Assembly (NCBI RefSeq): GCF_024498195.1
Contig: NZ_CP101824.1
Span: 3,286,001-3,350,000, forward strand
DNA length: 64,000 nucleotides
From: Halovivax cerinus
Lineage (GTDB): Archaea; Halobacteriota; Halobacteria; Halobacteriales; Natrialbaceae
Reading direction: 5' to 3'
The stretch's first letter is position 1. The number at the start of each line of letters is the position of its first letter. The position numbers and the translations under genes were made by a program. Under the pieces are notes generated by a model. It was given only the letters and a program-made list of their open reading frames with translations. It was not told the DNA's origin and did not search any database. Shown in pieces: positions 43,718 to 51,358 of the stretch.

Positions 43718-46700
43718 CTATCGTGCAGTGTCGAGCGACTCGGCCAGCACTTCGATCGGAGTCGGCGGCGCCTCGGCACCCGTCGAGAGCGACGAGAGTT
43801 GCGTCCGACACGATGCGCCGGGGGCAACGACGCGCTCGCCGTCGCTGTCGGCCACCTGGTCGAGCAGAATGGCGCCGATGGCGTCGCTCATCGAGGCGTG
43901 TTCAGCCTCGTATCCGAAACTGCCCGCCATCCCACAACACCCGGAGTCGAGTCGGTCGACGTCGAATCCGGCCCGATCAAGGACGGTACTCCCGTGTGAC
44001 GCGGTCTTCGTCGCCTTCTGGTGACAGTGACCGTGATAGGTGAGCGGGGGATGCGACGATGGATCGGCCGGGAGCTCGTCGACGAGGTCGAACCGATCCA
44101 GGTACTCACAGACGCCGAACGTCGCCTCAGCCACGCGTTCGGTCCGCTCGCCGGGGAGCAAGTCGAGGTAGTCAGACTGCACCATGACGGCGTCAGACGG
44201 TTCGATCACGACGACGTCCCAGCCGTCAGTGACGAACGGGTGGAGGGAGTCGACGGCGTCAGACGCGCGCGAGCGGGCGAGGTCGAGGAATCCCTTCGAG
44301 AACGCCGGTCGGCCGGTGTCGCCGGAGACCGGTGCGAGCGCGACCTCGACGCCGGCCGCCTCCAGCACGGTCACCGCGGCTCTCCCCGCGTCCGGGTTGG
44401 TGTAATTCGTGTACGTGTCGGGGACGACGAGCGCCCGGCGGTCTGAGACCGGGGTCGCCTCAGACCTGGTGGTCGGGCGAGTCTCGAACCAGTCGGTAAA
44501 CGTCTGACGAGTGAACGTCGGGAGGTCACGTCCGGCGTCGATGCCGAGCGTCCGTTCGAGGACCCAGCGGGCGCCGGGAACGGACGGGGCCCAGTTCGAG
44601 AGCGGCGCCAGTCGACTCCCCCACGCCGAGAGCGTGTGGACGTTCGCGAAGAGACGGTCGCGAAGCGACGCGCCGTTTCGTTCGCGGTACTCGTTGGTCA
44701 CCTCGGCTTTGAGCTTGGCCATGTCGACCCCGCTCGGACAGTCGACAGCACAGCCCTTGCAGCCGATGCAGAGGTCGAGCACCTCCTCGACGAACTCGTC
44801 CGAGAACGGTTCGTCCGCGTCTAGATCGCCAGTCATCGCCCGTCTGAGCGCGTTCGCCCGACCGCGCGTGCTGGTGATCTCCTCCCGGCTCGCCCGATAG
44901 GTCGGACACATCACGCCCCCGGTGGTCGACTGCTCGCCCCGACAGCCACCACAGCCGTGACAGAGTTCGACCATTCCCTGGAAGCCGTTGTCGGTGTCCC
45001 ACGTGAGCGTCGGTTCGAAGCCCGCCTCGAACTCGTAGTCGGGATCGAACCGGAGGTGCTCGCGCATGTCAGCTGTCCGCGAACGGGTCGACCGCGTCGG
45101 GACGACCTCGGTGGCCGCCGGTGAGGCGTCGCCTCCCGCGGAACCTGCCGCCTCGTCGTCGCCAACGACGGTACCCGGGTTGAGCAACCAGTCGGGGTCG
45201 AACGCCTCCTTCAGCTCGCGGAACGTGTCCCAGACGCGGTCGCCGTAGAGTCGGCGATTCCACTGCGACCTGGCCCGACCGTCGCCGTGTTCGCCCGAGA
45301 CCGAACCGCCAAGCTCGACGACCAGTCGGGTTACGTCGTCGCCGATGCCGTGGAACCGATCGAGCCCCGCCTCCGTCTTCGTGTTCACGAGCGGTCTGAC
45401 GTGGAGGACGCCGGGCCCCGCGTGCGCGTAGAACGACGCGTTCGTGTCGTGGGCGTCGAGGATATCCTCGAATCCCTCGACGAACTCGGGCAGGCGGTCG
45501 GGCGGGACCGCCGTGTCCTCGATGAACGAGGCGTGCTTCGCGTCGGTCGTCCGCGAGAGCAATATCGGGAGGCCCGACTTGCGAAGGTTCCACAGCGTCG
45601 CCCGCTCGTCCGGTTCGTGCGCCTCGAGGGCGTCGAACGCGCGGGGTGACTCGTCCGTGGGCGCCACAACCCCGTCGGCGGGAGCATCCTCGTCAGAGAC
45701 TCTGCCGATCGGGTCGACGCGCGGGCACCGATCTTCGAGGAGGTCCGCGACGGCCCGTTCTCCCGCCTCGTCCGACTCGGCGTAGAACTCGACGAGCAAC
45801 GTCGCGTTCGTTCCGTCCGGGAGCCGATCGGCGACGGGTCCGAACTCCGGCGTCTCACGGGCGAGATCGATGAGGACGTCGTCCAGCACCTCGACCGCAG
45901 CGGGATCGTGGTAAAGAATCCGCGAGACGTCGGCCATCGCGTCGTGAAGATTGCGATAGCACAGCATGGCGACGGCCTTGGTCTCAGGGAGCGGTTCGAG
46001 CGAGACGGTCGCCTCGGTGACGATGGCGAGGGTCCCCTCGCTCCCGGCCAGCAGGCGCGCGAGGTTGACGGTCCCCGGTTCGCCCGTCGACTCACCGCCG
46101 GGAAGGTCGGCGCCGCGGGCTTCCGCCACCAGCCGATCCAGGTTGTAGCCGGAGACGTTTCGCTTCAGATCGGGATACGCCGCCTCGATCGCGTCGCCCT
46201 CCTCGTCGAGTATCCGGGCGACGGTGGCGAAGATCCGTTCCTCCAGCGAGCCGTCGAGGTCGCCGCGCCGTTCGAGTTCGTCGACCGTGACCGCGCCGAA
46301 CTCGGTCACCGTCCCGTCGGCGAGGACGACCTCACACGATTCGACGTACGCGTCGGTCTTTCCGTACAGCAGTGAGTGTGCCCCGGTCGAGTTGTTGCCG
46401 ATCGCCCCGCCGATCGCGCTCTTGTCGCCCCACGCCGGATCCGGTGCGAACGTGAGTCCGTGTGACTCGACGGTCTCGTTCAGCGTCCCCAGGATCGTCC
46501 CCGGCTGGACCGTCGCCGTGGCGGCGTCGGGGTCGACGGCGACGATATCGTCCATGTAGCGCGTGAAGTCGAGGACGACGGCCCGGTTGACCGTCTGGCC
46601 GGCCAGACTCGTGCCGCCGCCGCGCGGGAGGACTGGGATCTCCTCGTCGGCGCAGTACCCCATCACGGCCGCGACGTCGTCGGTCGAGCGCGGGAAGACG

Positions 46701-46888
46701 ACGCCGATCGGCGTCACCTCGTAGGCGCTCGCGTCGGTGGCGTACAGCGTCCGCGAGTAGTTGTCCAGTCGTACCTCACCGTCGATCCGCTCGGCGAGCG
46801 CCGCGGCGAGGTCCGGTCGCTCGACGCGCTCGCTCCGGTAGTCGTAAGTCGCACGCCGGTCGGCCGCCGGCCCGCGCTCGGTCGCCAT
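43718..46888 (-). CDS. FAD-linked oxidase fused to Fe-S oxidoreductase (GlcD-GlcF fusion)
   Basis: A 1056-residue fusion. Residues 1-560 form an FAD-binding oxidase of the GlcD/D-lactate dehydrogenase type (VLPRGGGTSLAGQTVN, AIGGAIGNNSTGAHSLLYGK, SVSGEHGDGRARSQW). Residues 640-1056 form a GlcF-like part with Cys clusters CHGCGGCRGEQ and CIGCKGCAVDCPSG for 4Fe-4S centres, and CCG-domain motifs ending GCCGMAGSFGYEAEHASM. Such fusions oxidise 2-hydroxy acids (D-lactate, glycolate or 2-hydroxyglutarate) and pass electrons to the quinone pool. The TATA GTTAAGTGG is 27 nt upstream of the ATG. Confidence 0.95.
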   Translation of the reverse strand: MATERGPAADRRATYDYRSERVERPDLAAALAERIDGEVRLDNYSRTLYATDASAYEVTPIGVVFPRSTDDVAAVMGYCADEEIPVLPRGGGTSLAGQTVNRAVVLDFTRYMDDIVAVDPDAATATVQPGTILGTLNETVESHGLTFAPDPAWGDKSAIGGAIGNNSTGAHSLLYGKTDAYVESCEVVLADGTVTEFGAVTVDELERRGDLDGSLEERIFATVARILDEEGDAIEAAYPDLKRNVSGYNLDRLVAEARGADLPGGESTGEPGTVNLARLLAGSEGTLAIVTEATVSLEPLPETKAVAMLCYRNLHDAMADVSRILYHDPAAVEVLDDVLIDLARETPEFGPVADRLPDGTNATLLVEFYAESDEAGERAVADLLEDRCPRVDPIGRVSDEDAPADGVVAPTDESPRAFDALEAHEPDERATLWNLRKSGLPILLSRTTDAKHASFIEDTAVPPDRLPEFVEGFEDILDAHDTNASFYAHAGPGVLHVRPLVNTKTEAGLDRFHGIGDDVTRLVVELGGSVSGEHGDGRARSQWNRRLYGDRVWDTFRELKEAFDPDWLLNPGTVVGDDEAAGSAGGDASPAATEVVPTRSTRSRTADMREHLRFDPDYEFEAGFEPTLTWDTDNGFQGMVELCHGCGGCRGEQSTTGGVMCPTYRASREEITSTRGRANALRRAMTGDLDADEPFSDEFVEEVLDLCIGCKGCAVDCPSGVDMAKLKAEVTNEYRERNGASLRDRLFANVHTLSAWGSRLAPLSNWAPSVPGARWVLERTLGIDAGRDLPTFTRQTFTDWFETRPTTRSEATPVSDRRALVVPDTYTNYTNPDAGRAAVTVLEAAGVEVALAPVSGDTGRPAFSKGFLDLARSRASDAVDSLHPFVTDGWDVVVIEPSDAVMVQSDYLDLLPGERTERVAEATFGVCEYLDRFDLVDELPADPSSHPPLTYHGHCHQKATKTASHGSTVLDRAGFDVDRLDSGCCGMAGSFGYEAEHASMSDAIGAILLDQVADSDGERVVAPGASCRTQLSSLSTGAEAPPTPIEVLAESLDTAR

Positions 46889-46981
46889 ACCCGGTGACTG
46901 GCCGCCGGACCACTTAACGACCCGGACGCCGGCAGGGCATCGGCGCGGTCCGCATCTGGCCGATCGGTGGGAATTAGCCGA

Positions 46982-47137
46982 TCACCGCAGGTCCTGGACG
47001 TCCGCGAGCGTCAGTCCGCAGCCACAGGGACTCGCCGAGTGGGTGTGCGGTCCCGACGACGTGATGCGGACGACCGGCATCCCACAGCGGGGACACGCCG
47101 GGAACGGACACTCGTCAGGGTCAGGAAGGTCGGTCAT
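46982..47137 (-). CDS. Zinc microprotein, paralogue of its neighbour
   Basis: A 51-residue protein with ACPRCGMPVVRITSSGPHTH and SPCGCGLTLADVQDLR, giving C-x2-C and C-x-C cysteine pairs plus two His that may bind zinc. It is clearly similar to the C-terminus of the upstream gene product (CPHCEEPVITIRTLGPHLHA, then GPCGC). The ATG at 47137 overlaps that gene's stop by 4 bp, so the pair is translationally coupled. No longer frame is needed. The function is unknown. Confidence 0.82.
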   Translation of the reverse strand: MTDLPDPDECPFPACPRCGMPVVRITSSGPHTHSASPCGCGLTLADVQDLR

Positions 47138-47508
47138 CGGTTCGCTCCGCAGAGCATCGCCGCGACGGTGTCGGCTTCCAGCGGACAGCCACACGGACCG
47201 GCCGCGTGCAGGTGCGGTCCCAGCGTCCGGATCGTGATCACCGGTTCCTCGCAGTGCGGGCAGGGCGGATACTGCTCACGCGAGACGATGCCGATGCGAT
47301 TCGGGTCGATCGGCCGTTCGACGTCGACGCGGAGCGGGTCCTCGGACGAGCCAGTGGTGGCCGAGTGGGTACGCGGCAACGGGAGTGTGTCGAGACTCTG
47401 CGTTCTCTGGCGCGAGGTACTCGGCGGGAGAAACGCGCTGCTCTTCGAATCCCCGGAGTAGGCGGGCTGTGCGCGAGGTTTATGGTGGTCTGGTGTATAG
47501 CGTGTCAT
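47134..47508 (-). CDS. Zinc microprotein with N-terminal linker, start uncertain
   Basis: The C-terminal 45 residues (CPHCEEPVITIRTLGPHLHA, then AGPCGCPLEADTVAAML) form the same C-x2-C / C-x-C zinc module as the downstream gene. The N-terminal part from the ATG at 47508 (MTRYTPDHHKPRAQPAYSGD) is low-complexity and not haloarchaeal-typical. The true start may be internal or at ATGs near 47529 or 47574. An AT-rich promoter-like element on this strand lies at 47633-47644. The 4-bp overlap with the next gene indicates an operon of two paralogues. Confidence 0.6.
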   Translation of the reverse strand: MTRYTPDHHKPRAQPAYSGDSKSSAFLPPSTSRQRTQSLDTLPLPRTHSATTGSSEDPLRVDVERPIDPNRIGIVSREQYPPCPHCEEPVITIRTLGPHLHAAGPCGCPLEADTVAAMLCGANR

Positions 47509-47896
47509 GGCTGATGAAAACCCTCCCATAGGGTTTCGGAAGCCACGTCTCGGGTGTCTCAGCACCCGGGGCATTTCTGCCGACTCCGGAAGACCGGAGC
47601 CAGTGGCTTCCGCAGGAGAAAACGGGTTCGAGTATAATATATCTAATGGATATTGTTCGAAGTTTAGATTCGAACGTGGCGACGGAAATTCGGTAAATCG
47701 GATCGAACTGTTCTCCACAGCTCGGCGTAGAACCCGTCCCGAATCGGCCGAAGTATTTCACATATTCGGGGTCGATACCTGCCAGCACCCTCCCGGTTGG
47801 AGCGGAACCGCCACCGCAACGCACGCGCCCAACCGACCCCCAGACCACAACAGTCCGGTCCGACCGTTTATACGAGAAGGGGCGGCCAGGAGGTCC
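47509..47896. other. Intergenic region with palindrome and unassigned promoter
   Basis: These 388 bases contain AGTATAATATATCTAATGG (47631-47649), which could serve as a TATA on either strand, and the perfect inverted repeat GTTCGAA-N7-TTCGAAC (47655-47675). GC-rich imperfect hairpins lie at 47590-47612. A plus-strand frame spans the whole region into the DUF3006 gene, but its composition is poor and that gene has its own TATA at 47868. Confidence 0.55.
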
Positions 47897-48289
47897 ATGC
47901 CGAAATCACGATCGCCCTCGCGTCGCGCCGTCTGTCTGACCGCCGTGGCTCTGACTGGTGGCCTGTTCGGCGTCACACGCACCCGCGCAGCGACGAGTTT
48001 TCCCCAACGGAACGAGTTCGACGAACGGACCAACACAGAAGCGCGCCAGGAGCCACCGCGGGACGACGCGTCGAGCGACCGGTTCGACGTCTACCCGGGC
48101 GTAGTCGATCGCATCGTCGACGAGACGTTCGTCGTCATTCTGCTCGAAGCGGACGGGCGAGTCGTCGACGAGCTGGTCGAACGCCGGGACGAACTCCCGC
48201 CGCTATCGGAGGGGGATCACGTCATCGCCATTTTGGAAGGCGAGACGCTCCGATGCGTATTCCGGGTCTCGGGTGACGAAACCCGGTGA
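47897..48289 (+). CDS. Exported DUF3006-like protein
   Basis: A 130-residue protein. The N-terminus (SRRAVCLTAVALTGGLFGVT) is a signal peptide with an Arg pair, possibly Tat-type, and the cleavage site is near TRAATSF. The mature C-terminal part (YPGVVDRIVDETFVVILLEA, then DELVERRDELPPLSEGDHVI) matches DUF3006, a small beta-barrel-like domain found on cell-surface proteins. CCGTTTATACG centred 27 nt before the ATG fixes the start as leaderless. The linker is acidic, as expected outside a halophile cell. The function is unknown. Confidence 0.85.
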   Translation: MPKSRSPSRRAVCLTAVALTGGLFGVTRTRAATSFPQRNEFDERTNTEARQEPPRDDASSDRFDVYPGVVDRIVDETFVVILLEADGRVVDELVERRDELPPLSEGDHVIAILEGETLRCVFRVSGDETR

Positions 48290-48339
48290 GAGGGGTGGGC
48301 ATCGCCTTCGGGTCCGCGGTGATCCGAAACCTCGACCGA

Positions 48340-48687
48340 TCACTGGTCGATCCACTGGCTCGCCCAGTCCTCCAGACTGGAGAGGACCGGACAGAGGGCC
48401 TCGCCCTTCGAGGTGAGGCTATAGTAGCTCGCGATGGGCTGGTCCTCGACGCGTCTGGTCACGAGCCCCGCGTCGGCGAGGTCGTCGAGGACGCGCGAGA
48501 GCGTCCGCGAGTTGGCCTTCGTCGAGCGCTTGATCTCGTTGAATCGTTTCTCGTCCGCCTCGCGGAGGTCGTAGAGCACGACCAGGCGCCACTTCGAGCC
48601 GATCTGGTCGATCGCCTCGACCGTCGGACAGGCCGCCTCGTTCGCGCCTTCGACGCTCGTCTCGGATTGGTGAACCTGCTGGGACAT
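48340..48687 (-). CDS. HxlR-family transcriptional regulator
   Basis: A 115-residue winged-helix regulator. The HxlR signature is complete: CPTVEAIDQIGSKWRLVVLY, then DLREADEKRFNEIKRSTKAN, SRTLSRVLDDLADAGLVTRR and the wing EDQPIASYYSLTSKGEALCP. The N-terminal Cys may sense redox or electrophiles, as in some HypR/QorR members; a second Cys lies at ALCPVL. It is divergent from the FAD oxidoreductase gene at 48893, with promoter-like CATATATCG and GATAATCC elements in the gap. By analogy to other HxlR genes it may control that neighbour. Confidence 0.92.
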   Translation of the reverse strand: MSQQVHQSETSVEGANEAACPTVEAIDQIGSKWRLVVLYDLREADEKRFNEIKRSTKANSRTLSRVLDDLADAGLVTRRVEDQPIASYYSLTSKGEALCPVLSSLEDWASQWIDQ

Positions 48688-48892
48688 GGGTCGCGTAGTC
48701 CAGGATTATCTCCACAGCGATATATGGGTTCGGATACGAACCTGCTTTCGTCGTGATACCGGTATCGGTCACACCGACTCGACTGACGGCGCGAACGAAC
48801 CGTCGAAACGGTCGAATCGACCGTCGCAGTCGCGGCACGGGACGATTCCATCCACAACACGTTTTTGTCGCGAGACCGAAGACAGTCCTGGT

Positions 48893-49474
48893 ATGTCCAC
48901 AGTACACGTCGTCGGCGGCGGGCCAGCCGGGCTGTCGGCCGCGATCTTTACCGCGAAGAACGGCCTCGAGACCGCGGTGTCCGATACTGACGGCACCTGG
49001 ATGCACAAGGCGCACCTGTTCAACTACCCCGGCATCGGCTCCGTCGACGGGTCGGCGCTGACGGAGACGATGCGCAACCAGGCCGAGCACCTGGACGTCG
49101 ATCTCCGTCGCGACGAACACGTCGAGTCGGTCGAACGGGCCGGCGACGGGTTCACGATCACCACGGAATCGGGTGAGGAGTCCGCCAACTACGTGGTGCT
49201 CGCGACGGGCGCGAACCGCGACCTCGCCGAGGACGCAGGCTGCGCGTTCGACGGGGACGTCGTCGACGTCGACGTCACCATGGAGACCTCCGTCGACGGC
49301 CTCTACGCGACCGGGGCGATGGTCCGCGCCGAGGAGTGGCAGGCAGTCATCTCCGCCGGCGACGGCGCGGCGGCCGCGCTGAACATCCTCTCCGCCGAGC
49401 GGGGCGACCACTTCCACGACTTCGACACACCCGCAGACGCCGACGAGCTCTTCGGTTCGCTCGTCGAGGAGTGA
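48893..49474 (+). CDS. Thioredoxin-reductase-like FAD oxidoreductase, short form
   Basis: A 193-residue flavoprotein fold. It starts VHVVGGGPAGLSAAIFTAKNG (FAD-binding), has YVVLATGANRDL (GATG motif) and TSVDGLYATGAMVRAEEWQA, then ISAGDGAAAALNILSAERGD (second FAD motif of thioredoxin reductases). It is much shorter than TrxR (about 310): the NADPH domain and the redox CxxC are absent. It may act as an FAD-only oxidoreductase or ferredoxin-linked enzyme. GTTTTTGTC is about 30 nt before the ATG. The divergent HxlR gene is the likely regulator. Confidence 0.88.
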   Translation: MSTVHVVGGGPAGLSAAIFTAKNGLETAVSDTDGTWMHKAHLFNYPGIGSVDGSALTETMRNQAEHLDVDLRRDEHVESVERAGDGFTITTESGEESANYVVLATGANRDLAEDAGCAFDGDVVDVDVTMETSVDGLYATGAMVRAEEWQAVISAGDGAAAALNILSAERGDHFHDFDTPADADELFGSLVEE

Positions 49475-49486
49475 GCGGTCGATCGG

Positions 49487-49657
49487 TCACCGCGGCGTGA
49501 CCACGTCGTCACACGTCGGACAGGCCGCGTACGCCGTCTCGCACGTGCCGACCTCGTACTCGATCAGTACGGCTGCACGCGGTAGTGACGACCCACAACG
49601 CGGGCAGTCGCCGATGGATCGCTCCGCGGTGCGTTCCGCGCCGTCACGTTCGATCAT
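49487..49657 (-). CDS. Small zinc-binding protein (56 aa)
   Basis: A 56-residue zinc ribbon: IGDCPRCGSSLPRAAVLIEY, then AACPTCDDVVTPR, giving two C-x2-C knuckles, with one more Cys (GTCETAY) between. The haloarchaeal pattern CPxCGS-x-xPRxxxLIEYE is recognisable as a family of small putative zinc-binding proteins. The ATG is at 49657. It converges on the FAD oxidoreductase gene with 12 bp between them. The role is unknown. Confidence 0.85.
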   Translation of the reverse strand: MIERDGAERTAERSIGDCPRCGSSLPRAAVLIEYEVGTCETAYAACPTCDDVVTPR

Positions 49658-49798
49658 TACGGGTGAAGCGAGGGTGACCGGAGGCAAGTACCCGATCGTA
49701 CCGGACCGAAAGTGAAAGTGACGGGACGGTCGCCCACCGGATCCGCCCCTCCGACCGAAATCCAGCAGAGTTAACACGAAACCGATCGGGGAGAGACT

Positions 49799-50566
49799 AT
49801 GGACGTCACGCAGCGCGTTCACATCGCTCCCGTCAGCGCCGAGTACGATCGAGTCCGGTGTCCGATCGAGGAGCAGCGGGCCGACGTCGTCTACTTGCTC
49901 GTCCACGACGACCCAGACGCCGTTCCGCCGTACGTCGACGACCTGCGTGCGGAACTCGACGAGGGCGTCCAGGAGCTGACCGTCGTGGAGACGGATTTTT
50001 CGGACGTCTACAGCGTGCTCGGCGACGTCACGACGATTGCGGCCAGTCACGACGGCGACGACGTCTACGTCAACGTCTCGGGCGCGGGAACGATTCCGGC
50101 GATCGGCGCGACGATCGCCTGCATGGACGTCTCGACCGACGCCACGGCCTACTACGTCACGCCCGAATCCTACACCCACGACGGCCACGATCACCCGATC
50201 ACGTCGGGCATGGAGTCGACGACGCCGATCCCGACGTATCCGATCGACTCACCGACGCCGGACCAGATCGCGATCATGGCGTTCCTGGCCGATCCGGCCG
50301 CCGTCGACGAGCGGTTCGAAACGACGCGACCGAAGAAGAGCGACCTGATCGAGTTCGCCAGGGACGAAGGACTCTCGTTCATCGCAGACCGAAACCCATC
50401 GACCGATAAGGGCGCGTTCAGGGTACTCGACACACACGTCGTCGGCCCCCTGGTCGAGGACGGCTACGTCACCGTCGAGCGGGTCGGCCGACGACGACTG
50501 GTCGAACTGACCGAACGGGGCGAGAACGCCTACCGGGCGTTCCACCACAAAGTCGACGAGGCCTGA
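49799..50566 (+). CDS. HFX_2341-type regulator (CARF-like domain plus wHTH)
   Basis: A 255-residue regulator of the haloarchaeal HFX_2341 (DUF6293) family. Residues 1-150 form a Rossmann-like domain (VHIAPVSAEYDRV, VVYLLVHDDPDAVPPYVDDL, DDVYVNVSGAGTIPAIGATI, where N-V-S-G-A-G-T-x-x-I resembles the CARF ligand loop). Residues 160-255 form a winged helix (PTPDQIAIMAFLADPAAVDE, STDKGAFRVLDTHVVGPLVE, LVELTERGENAYRAF). By shape it recalls Csa3-type CARF-wHTH regulators, though no CRISPR locus is in this window. The start is fixed by GAGTTAACACG about 27 nt upstream. Confidence 0.88.
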   Translation: MDVTQRVHIAPVSAEYDRVRCPIEEQRADVVYLLVHDDPDAVPPYVDDLRAELDEGVQELTVVETDFSDVYSVLGDVTTIAASHDGDDVYVNVSGAGTIPAIGATIACMDVSTDATAYYVTPESYTHDGHDHPITSGMESTTPIPTYPIDSPTPDQIAIMAFLADPAAVDERFETTRPKKSDLIEFARDEGLSFIADRNPSTDKGAFRVLDTHVVGPLVEDGYVTVERVGRRRLVELTERGENAYRAFHHKVDEA

Positions 50567-50624
50567 CCCGCTGGTGACGCGGCTGCGTTCGACGACGCAG
50601 CTCCGGAACGAACGAGTGACAGCG

Positions 50625-51194
50625 TTACTCGGAACACTCCTCGCGGAGGCGGACGAACAACTCCACACCCAGGCGCGCGAGCGCGAGATCCGACTCGAAC
50701 CGTGTTCGGTCCCGTCGAAGCGCGTCGGCGTCGACGTCCGTGAGGGGGCGCGAGGCGAGCGCCCGGATCCGCGGATCGACCGCCTCGAATCCGGGTCCGG
50801 CGAGCCGCGGCGGGTTCGACCGCCCCGCGTCCAGCGCGGCGAGGAGTTCGTCGATCGCCACGATAGTCTGGCGAAGCCGACGACGCTCGTCGGGTGACGC
50901 GGGCGCCGAGAGTTTGGTCTCGTAGCGCACGATCGCACGAACCACGGCTTTCGGTTCGAGATCGAGGCGCTCACTGGCCGAACACGGATCGATCGGTGCC
51001 CGCGTCGATCGGCGACTCGCCACGATCACTGCGGCGGTCGCGGCCGCTTCCTCGCCGTACCGTCTTCGCACCATCGACCCGCAGCACGTACGGACCGCAC
51101 ACGCCACGTCGACCACGTTCGTCGCGTCGAGCGTCGACGCGATTCGGTGGATCGCTTCGCCGTCACTGCCCGTGGATAGCCCACTCTGTGACAT
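50625..51194 (-). CDS. TFB-like single cyclin-fold protein, divergent
   Basis: A 189-residue protein. Residues 12-95 (EAIHRIASTLDATNVVDVAC, then EAAATAAVIVASRRSTRAPI, with CSASERLDLEPKAVVRAIVR) follow the helix pattern of one cyclin repeat of transcription factor TFB, especially AAxAVxxASRR. The zinc ribbon and the second cyclin repeat of TFB are missing. Instead a helical C-terminus (about 100-189) follows. Extra Cys residues (C32, C37, C38) are unusual. The ATG at 51194 is fixed by the strong TATA at 51217-51226, 27 nt upstream. An operator-like palindrome lies just beyond. The family assignment is an inference from pattern only. Confidence 0.7.
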   Translation of the reverse strand: MSQSGLSTGSDGEAIHRIASTLDATNVVDVACAVRTCCGSMVRRRYGEEAAATAAVIVASRRSTRAPIDPCSASERLDLEPKAVVRAIVRYETKLSAPASPDERRRLRQTIVAIDELLAALDAGRSNPPRLAGPGFEAVDPRIRALASRPLTDVDADALRRDRTRFESDLALARLGVELFVRLREECSE

Positions 51195-51216
51195 ACTCGT
51201 ACCGACGAATAGCGGG

Positions 51217-51259
51217 ATTTTATATACTACCAATATAGTATCGTTACTTTCGATACTAT
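51217..51259 (-). promoter_or_regulatory. TATA box with upstream 9-bp palindrome
   Basis: On the minus strand GTATATAAAATC (51216-51227) is a near-consensus TATA. Immediately upstream, 51235-51259 is a perfect inverted repeat, ATAGTATCG-N7-CGATACTAT. A second overlapping inverted repeat, ATACTA-N4-5-TAGTAT, spans 51225-51240. The position, just upstream of BRE/TATA, is where haloarchaeal activators or autoregulators bind. Confidence 0.7.
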
Positions 51260-51358
51260 TACTACTATCGACACTTCTCCAGGGAGAGTAGCGACCGGAC
51301 GTCGACGTGTGCCGCCAGCGACGACTCCCCGACCCGTTCGAGAAGTGAGGAGCGCCGA

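Noticed and set aside
43718-46888. Two separate genes glcD and glcF
   Set aside because: The frame is continuous across 1056 codons with no stop or internal promoter, so it is a fusion.
47507-47896. N-terminal 130-codon extension of the DUF3006 gene
   Set aside because: The composition changes sharply at 47897, where a signal peptide begins 27 nt after a good TATA box.
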